5,915 nucleotides of DNA. It comes from an uncultured Capnocytophaga sp. GTDB taxonomy: Bacteria > Bacteroidota > Bacteroidia > Flavobacteriales > Flavobacteriaceae. Below the pieces are notes generated by a model. That model was not told the origin of the DNA, did no database searches, and saw only the letters and a list, made by a program, of their open reading frames with translations. Shown here one piece after another: positions 3,701 to 5,915 of the stretch. Made by a program: the position numbers and the translations under genes. Each line of letters starts with the position of its first letter. The stretch's first letter is position 1. The stretch spans positions 1 through 5,915 of the forward strand of contig CAJZFM010000143.1 in the NCBI GenBank assembly GCA_915070235.1, in the 5' to 3' direction.

Positions 3701-5915
3701 TGCAGGTCGTACCAATACCTTTGTCTATGAGGTAGTACGCCCTTGTGGGGAAGTCTTGGTCAGAGCCGAGGCTACCCTCAAGGTACGTAAGACGACCGCC
3801 TCGGATAAGGTAAAGACCCAAGTTGTCATTTGTCAGGAGAACATCACCTATGGAGAGGTAGCGCAGCTGATTCTTTCCCAAAGTGAGGCAGCTGTAAGCC
3901 AAGCCGCTCTTGCCTTCCATTGGTATACTTCCGCTCAGGATGCTCAAAATGAAACCAATGAGAAACAGGCCTCGGATCCGGTAGGAACGATCCCTAATGG
4001 AGGCAACAAGACTCTCTATTTGCGCGTACAGCAGAATTACCTTTGCCCTAGCGCTACCCTGAATATTACCCTCAGCCGTACTTCCACTACCGCTTTGGCT
4101 CCCAAGAATTTCGGGGCTATATGTGCCCTTACGGTAGGCGAACTCAAAAAACGTATTGATCCCGTAAACCACGCTAAGATTATCCTCTATCAGAATGGGG
4201 GCGCCCTTGCCGATAGTTATCAGCTATCCTCAGGTACATCCTTGACCTATAGCAAGCAGGAAGGTACTTGCCTTACCGCTCAGTCACCGGTGACTGTAAC
4301 GATACAACCTCATTCGGTAGCCGAGCCTAAGGTGATTCCGCTTTGTACTCAGTATTGGAAGGAATTCGGCTTCTCTTATGTCAATATAGGGGAGCTTAGA
4401 GCGGCCTTGCGCGCCCTTTATCCTTCCGCCAAAGCAGATGGTATTAAAATCTATGATCAAGATAAGAACCTGCAAAATGATTTCGGTATTCTAAAGGTAG
4501 ATAGCAGTGCCTTATTTACCATAGAGGAGAATAACAAGTGCCCATCTGATTATTATTCAGTAACTGTCTTAGAGAAAGAGCATACCCCAGCCCATGCAGA
4601 GACCTTGACACTTTGCCCAGATGCAACCGTGGGTGCCCTTAGAACTCTCTTGGTAGCCAAAGGCTATACAGGCACCCTCAATATCTATAAGAATGACGGT
4701 CTGAAAATGAATGATAGCGATCCAGTGGACTGGAATATGCTGGACAAATATACCTTTACCATAGAGCAAGCCCCTAAGTGCCCTAGCCGACATATGACCC
4801 TTAGCTTAGAGCGCTCTACCAACCTTACCCCAGCGGTAGCACGTACTGTAGCGCTATGCAGTACCACTACCCCCACCGCGGGTCAGGTAAAGGCTGCTAT
4901 AGGCTCTTCGGCTAAGCTATACCTCCAAAATGGTAACAATTGGGATGAACAAGCTGACGGAAACGCTATAAACCTTTCTAAATTAGACAAATATTTCTAT
5001 ACCATACAGGACTCAGGCAAGTGTGTGAGTGAGAAAACCCCTCTGCTCATTGCTCCTAAGCCTGAAAAGCCTACAGGGGTGAATCAGACTTTCTGTGCAG
5101 CGGATCAGAAGCGCGTAAGAGACCTTGCCCCTCAGGGAGCAGACCTATATTGGTATGATGTCCCTTCAGGAGGTGACCCTCTTTCCTCGGGTACACTATT
5201 GCAAACGGCCACTTATTATGTAGCTCGTGCGAATGATAATTGTGAGAGTGATAGGGAAGTAGTCAATGTAACTATAACCCCGGCTCCTCAGCTTACAGAA
5301 GTAAGCGCAACCCCAGCCTATGTTCCTGTAGGAGGCGGAAGTGTTACCCTTAGTTTTAAGGGAACGCCTAATGCTACGGTAACCTTCAAGATAGGTACAG
5401 GAGCAGAGCAAACCATAGTGCTGGATAATGCTGGAGAAGGACAAAGCGTACAGACGATTTCCTCAAGCACTGTAGCTACCATAGAGAAAATCACAATAGG
5501 AACTTGTAGCCAAATACTGAATAAAGAATTGGGAATACTTGCACTAAGTACCGATCCTGATGCTTATAGATACCAACAATCTTCTGATCAGCTTGTCTGT
5601 GAGGGAACTCAGGTAACCATAAGATTAGAAGCTCTGTATGATAAAATTATAGCATTCCCTACTCCTTTTCCTGTTCCTAATCGTCCCAATTTTATTGCCG
5701 AAGAACAATTATGGGTCTCAACGGATGGAGGTGTTACTTATACCGAGGATACAACGGCTACTTTAGTAGGTGTTAGGCAGGTGGATAGTGATCCCAATGC
5801 TCCTGATAAACTTATCTATACCTATACTTTTACAGCTACAGAGGCTATCAATAATAATAAATATAAGATAAAAATAGGAGGAAACTTTTTAGGGGTAGGT
5901 ATGTATTGGGTAGAA
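639..5915 (+). CDS. Giant secreted multi-domain Ig-like/SprB-like protein, probable T9SS-exported surface adhesin (3' partial)
   Basis: An open frame of 1759 codons runs from ATG 639 to the window edge without a stop, on an exact codon boundary. The start is supported by a signal peptide: basic n-region, hydrophobic core at residues 12-24, cleavage site SFA|QS after residue 29. The rest is beta-rich, with about 18 modules: N-terminal modules 31-131 and 132-228; an SprB/PKD-like module 228-305; larger modules 307-441, 442-557, 558-665 and 666-773; a second SprB-like module 774-857; an Ig-like module about 860-948; a module about 953-1050; six Ig_7-type modules 1052-1550; a module 1551-1638; and a further truncated one. 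Fifteen cysteine pairs, about one per module, suggest disulfide-stabilised extracellular folds. No catalytic motif is visible. Proteins of this build in Flavobacteriia are usually T9SS cargo with a C-terminal sorting domain; that end is not in the window. Adhesion or a gliding-related role is inference. Confidence 0.9.
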   Translation, partial: MLNKVNRTQQKIVNLLVFIGLLLSGKSFAQSCDPYIQKALEQTHITTFSKVSYGATAEFVIRYPLNDTKYTLTDQDGNTYIYRYSYSQPADEKVTIEIPVGVTTKERRFALKAENGLCTYTTSFDYTIKPISSVTHELAVRVEDEWCSNGGGIFFSVVGQGASNSDYDFYYKKYSDAAYPTSPLIAPKYEGLGAGIYDIKAVKRTAPHTTLTQQVTVRADNEPITFTAQYIPALCTGNGSIKVKVTSGKFPLTYTLYQADGVTVVRPRQSSNIFLDVPAGNYKVEVRDNCALGGGNATPQVVVAANQILKFTKIREDLPNKSQPLVHEYSCDFVAFKKLELRGENIEKVWEADAFPYPFEVKWEFVSPTNHTYYYAKNITNRTDLEQAFKLSGGGDEDGYKFLQWKEDIYQSTPKEFGIWRITAHITACGTTQTLPYVARAAEDPMKDITFETDNAGGCNPAVKAVRYGYYAPYIPVYYVLERYPAHFDPNAAGFYKIHTSHPDMQDKFVKQWDTRTRTLIPSGLLNVGDKVQFRVVSADCPTRSELYQELTIRTGVTESPAVLYFSQVASCKGVTATGTEYASLRIENLYNRAQIARIVITDFTGDRSKLPTGMSIPYVVSDSDRVRKDLWIVKDLPAGTYTIKYTDTCGYEKIRTDAIIEPEAYTLSWSTDCLPKVSGNLAQKPKGNVLYSIERYDTATKTWKPASSNGNPLPILGTNGASESLISGELKGKFRIVRRTFTHTENQDKGPYECTQVLSEKEYKGSLEGLSAVGFGCGTFQPGNPPKYHIALIPKGGQPPYTYTLVTKDGTIVNRPSTDGNFFLNVDPDNLNTRYVFKVRDNCGDERTYDEVISNFLPPQLTTSQEYYCVGQKAILSVPDLGEKVKIEWYRSDNPTHVIHRGTTLEVFPLQEADFTHTYGVRFVAEYDNDVNACIARANIQAYQLRKANDYPAFTAPNGLSLEKCAPVDTTPEIFDLNDLFINRDITVGQYADLVVRIVDKAGVIEVPANGQVNINSPEYAGRTNTFVYEVVRPCGEVLVRAEATLKVRKTTASDKVKTQVVICQENITYGEVAQLILSQSEAAVSQAALAFHWYTSAQDAQNETNEKQASDPVGTIPNGGNKTLYLRVQQNYLCPSATLNITLSRTSTTALAPKNFGAICALTVGELKKRIDPVNHAKIILYQNGGALADSYQLSSGTSLTYSKQEGTCLTAQSPVTVTIQPHSVAEPKVIPLCTQYWKEFGFSYVNIGELRAALRALYPSAKADGIKIYDQDKNLQNDFGILKVDSSALFTIEENNKCPSDYYSVTVLEKEHTPAHAETLTLCPDATVGALRTLLVAKGYTGTLNIYKNDGLKMNDSDPVDWNMLDKYTFTIEQAPKCPSRHMTLSLERSTNLTPAVARTVALCSTTTPTAGQVKAAIGSSAKLYLQNGNNWDEQADGNAINLSKLDKYFYTIQDSGKCVSEKTPLLIAPKPEKPTGVNQTFCAADQKRVRDLAPQGADLYWYDVPSGGDPLSSGTLLQTATYYVARANDNCESDREVVNVTITPAPQLTEVSATPAYVPVGGGSVTLSFKGTPNATVTFKIGTGAEQTIVLDNAGEGQSVQTISSSTVATIEKITIGTCSQILNKELGILALSTDPDAYRYQQSSDQLVCEGTQVTIRLEALYDKIIAFPTPFPVPNRPNFIAEEQLWVSTDGGVTYTEDTTATLVGVRQVDSDPNAPDKLIYTYTFTATEAINNNKYKIKIGGNFLGVGMYWVE
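1320..1553 (+). other. SprB/PKD-like module (residues about 228-305)
   Basis: The module opens with LCTGNGSIKVKVTSG (C235), continues with FPLTYTLYQADG, and closes with DVPAGNYKVEVRDNC (C290). This matches the general pattern of SprB-type repeats, where a Cys-Gly-rich opening strand, a P-[LY]-T-Y-[TS] strand and a [LV]-x-A-G-x-Y-x-V-x-V-x-D-x-C closing hairpin recur. SprB is the mobile gliding adhesin of Flavobacterium. The similarity is by pattern only and does not establish a gliding role. The preceding module (residues 132-228) has the same outline, with CSNGGGIFFSV and GAGIYDIKAVK, but lacks the closing cysteine. Confidence 0.55.
2958..3209 (+). other. Second SprB/PKD-like module (residues about 774-857)
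   Basis: The opening GFGCGTFQPG (C778) is followed by GGQPPYTYTLVTKDG and the closing YVFKVRDNCGDE (C844). The closing VRDNC is identical to that of the module ending at C290. The two coding stretches (1494-1508 and 3156-3170) differ only at two synonymous third positions, so they may be diverged copies of one module. An Ig-like module with C870 and C935 and a central WY pair (IEWYRSD) follows directly. Confidence 0.5.
3792..5288 (+). repeat. Array of six diverged tandem Ig_7-type modules (residues 1052-1550)
   Basis: Six modules start near residues 1052, 1150, 1227, 1316, 1396 and 1476. Each has a first cysteine after a short hydrophobic strand, usually a [TV]-x-x-[LV] helix-like segment (TVGEL, NIGEL, TVGAL), an aromatic strand ([LI]-[YW]-[YQKDL]), and a closing aromatic strand before a second cysteine often followed by xS. 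The last module is the clearest, with FCAADQK, ADLYWYDVPSGGDPL, ATYYVARANDNCESDRE, and matches the Ig_7/CHU_C-associated Ig-like family common in Bacteroidota. Cysteine pairs are 1065/1136, 1162/1211, 1236/1301, 1326/1381, 1407/1462 and 1486/1535. The middle copies share an [FY]-[TY]-[TI] strand and K-C ending (FTIEENNKC, FTIEQAPKC, YTIQDSGKC). DNA identity between copies is low, so these are old duplications. Confidence 0.7.

Noticed and set aside
3621..4172. Minus-strand open frame of 183 codons, the longest on that strand
   Set aside because: It lies entirely inside the continuous + strand frame, which has a signal peptide and recognisable modules. The antisense translation shows no family motif and is best explained as a shadow.
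4284..5444. Further minus-strand frames of 63-82 codons (4284-4475, 4569-4793, 4685-4876, 5196-5444)
   Set aside because: They overlap the Ig_7 array on the other strand and two overlap each other. No domain or start signal supports them.
5856..5880. AAT-rich run as a phase-variable simple repeat
   Set aside because: The run is only a few trinucleotide units (AAT AAT AAT AAA) and stays in frame, so slippage would add or remove residues rather than switch the gene off.
1..5915. A defence system, CRISPR array, mobile element or other multi-gene system
   Set aside because: No spaced direct repeats, transposase, integrase, toxin or nuclease motifs, or tRNA were seen. Three separate genes with a terminator and a promoter between them do not suggest a cooperating cassette.

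Overview
The window looks like chromosomal DNA of a member of the Bacteroidota, most likely a flavobacterium. The evidence is a perfect Bacteroidota-type -7 promoter box (TATCTTTG), translation starts without a Shine-Dalgarno sequence, and a very long secreted protein built from the cysteine-paired Ig-like and SprB-like modules typical of type IX secretion system (T9SS) cargo. Capnocytophaga is a reasonable guess, but nothing here fixes the genus.

Layout: (1) Positions 1-56 hold the last 17 codons of a + strand gene, probably an FKBP-type peptidyl-prolyl isomerase. (2) Positions 57-132 hold a strong intrinsic terminator followed by a second, related hairpin. (3) Positions 133-495 encode a complete 120-residue VanZ-family membrane protein. 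(4) Positions 496-638 are an AT-rich intergenic region with a promoter for the next gene. (5) From 639 to the right edge (5915), one uninterrupted + strand reading frame of 1759 codons runs off the window. It has no stop codon inside the window, so it is easily missed by methods that require a closed reading frame.

The giant protein begins with a signal peptide (cleavage predicted after A29). It then forms a chain of about 18 beta-rich modules. Nearly all of its 33 cysteines fall into 15 successive pairs, about one pair per module, with short and very regular gaps between pairs. Residues 1052-1550 are six diverged tandem modules of the Bacteroidota Ig_7 type. Two stretches (about 228-305 and 774-857) resemble SprB/PKD-like modules. 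The C-terminus, where a T9SS sorting domain would be expected, lies beyond the window.

Functionally, the giant gene appears to be its own transcription unit encoding an exported, probably cell-surface adhesin-like protein. VanZ and the upstream isomerase are ordinary neighbours with no evident link to it. I see no multi-gene system, mobile element, CRISPR array, tRNA or rRNA. The most distinctive content is the module and cysteine architecture of the giant protein.
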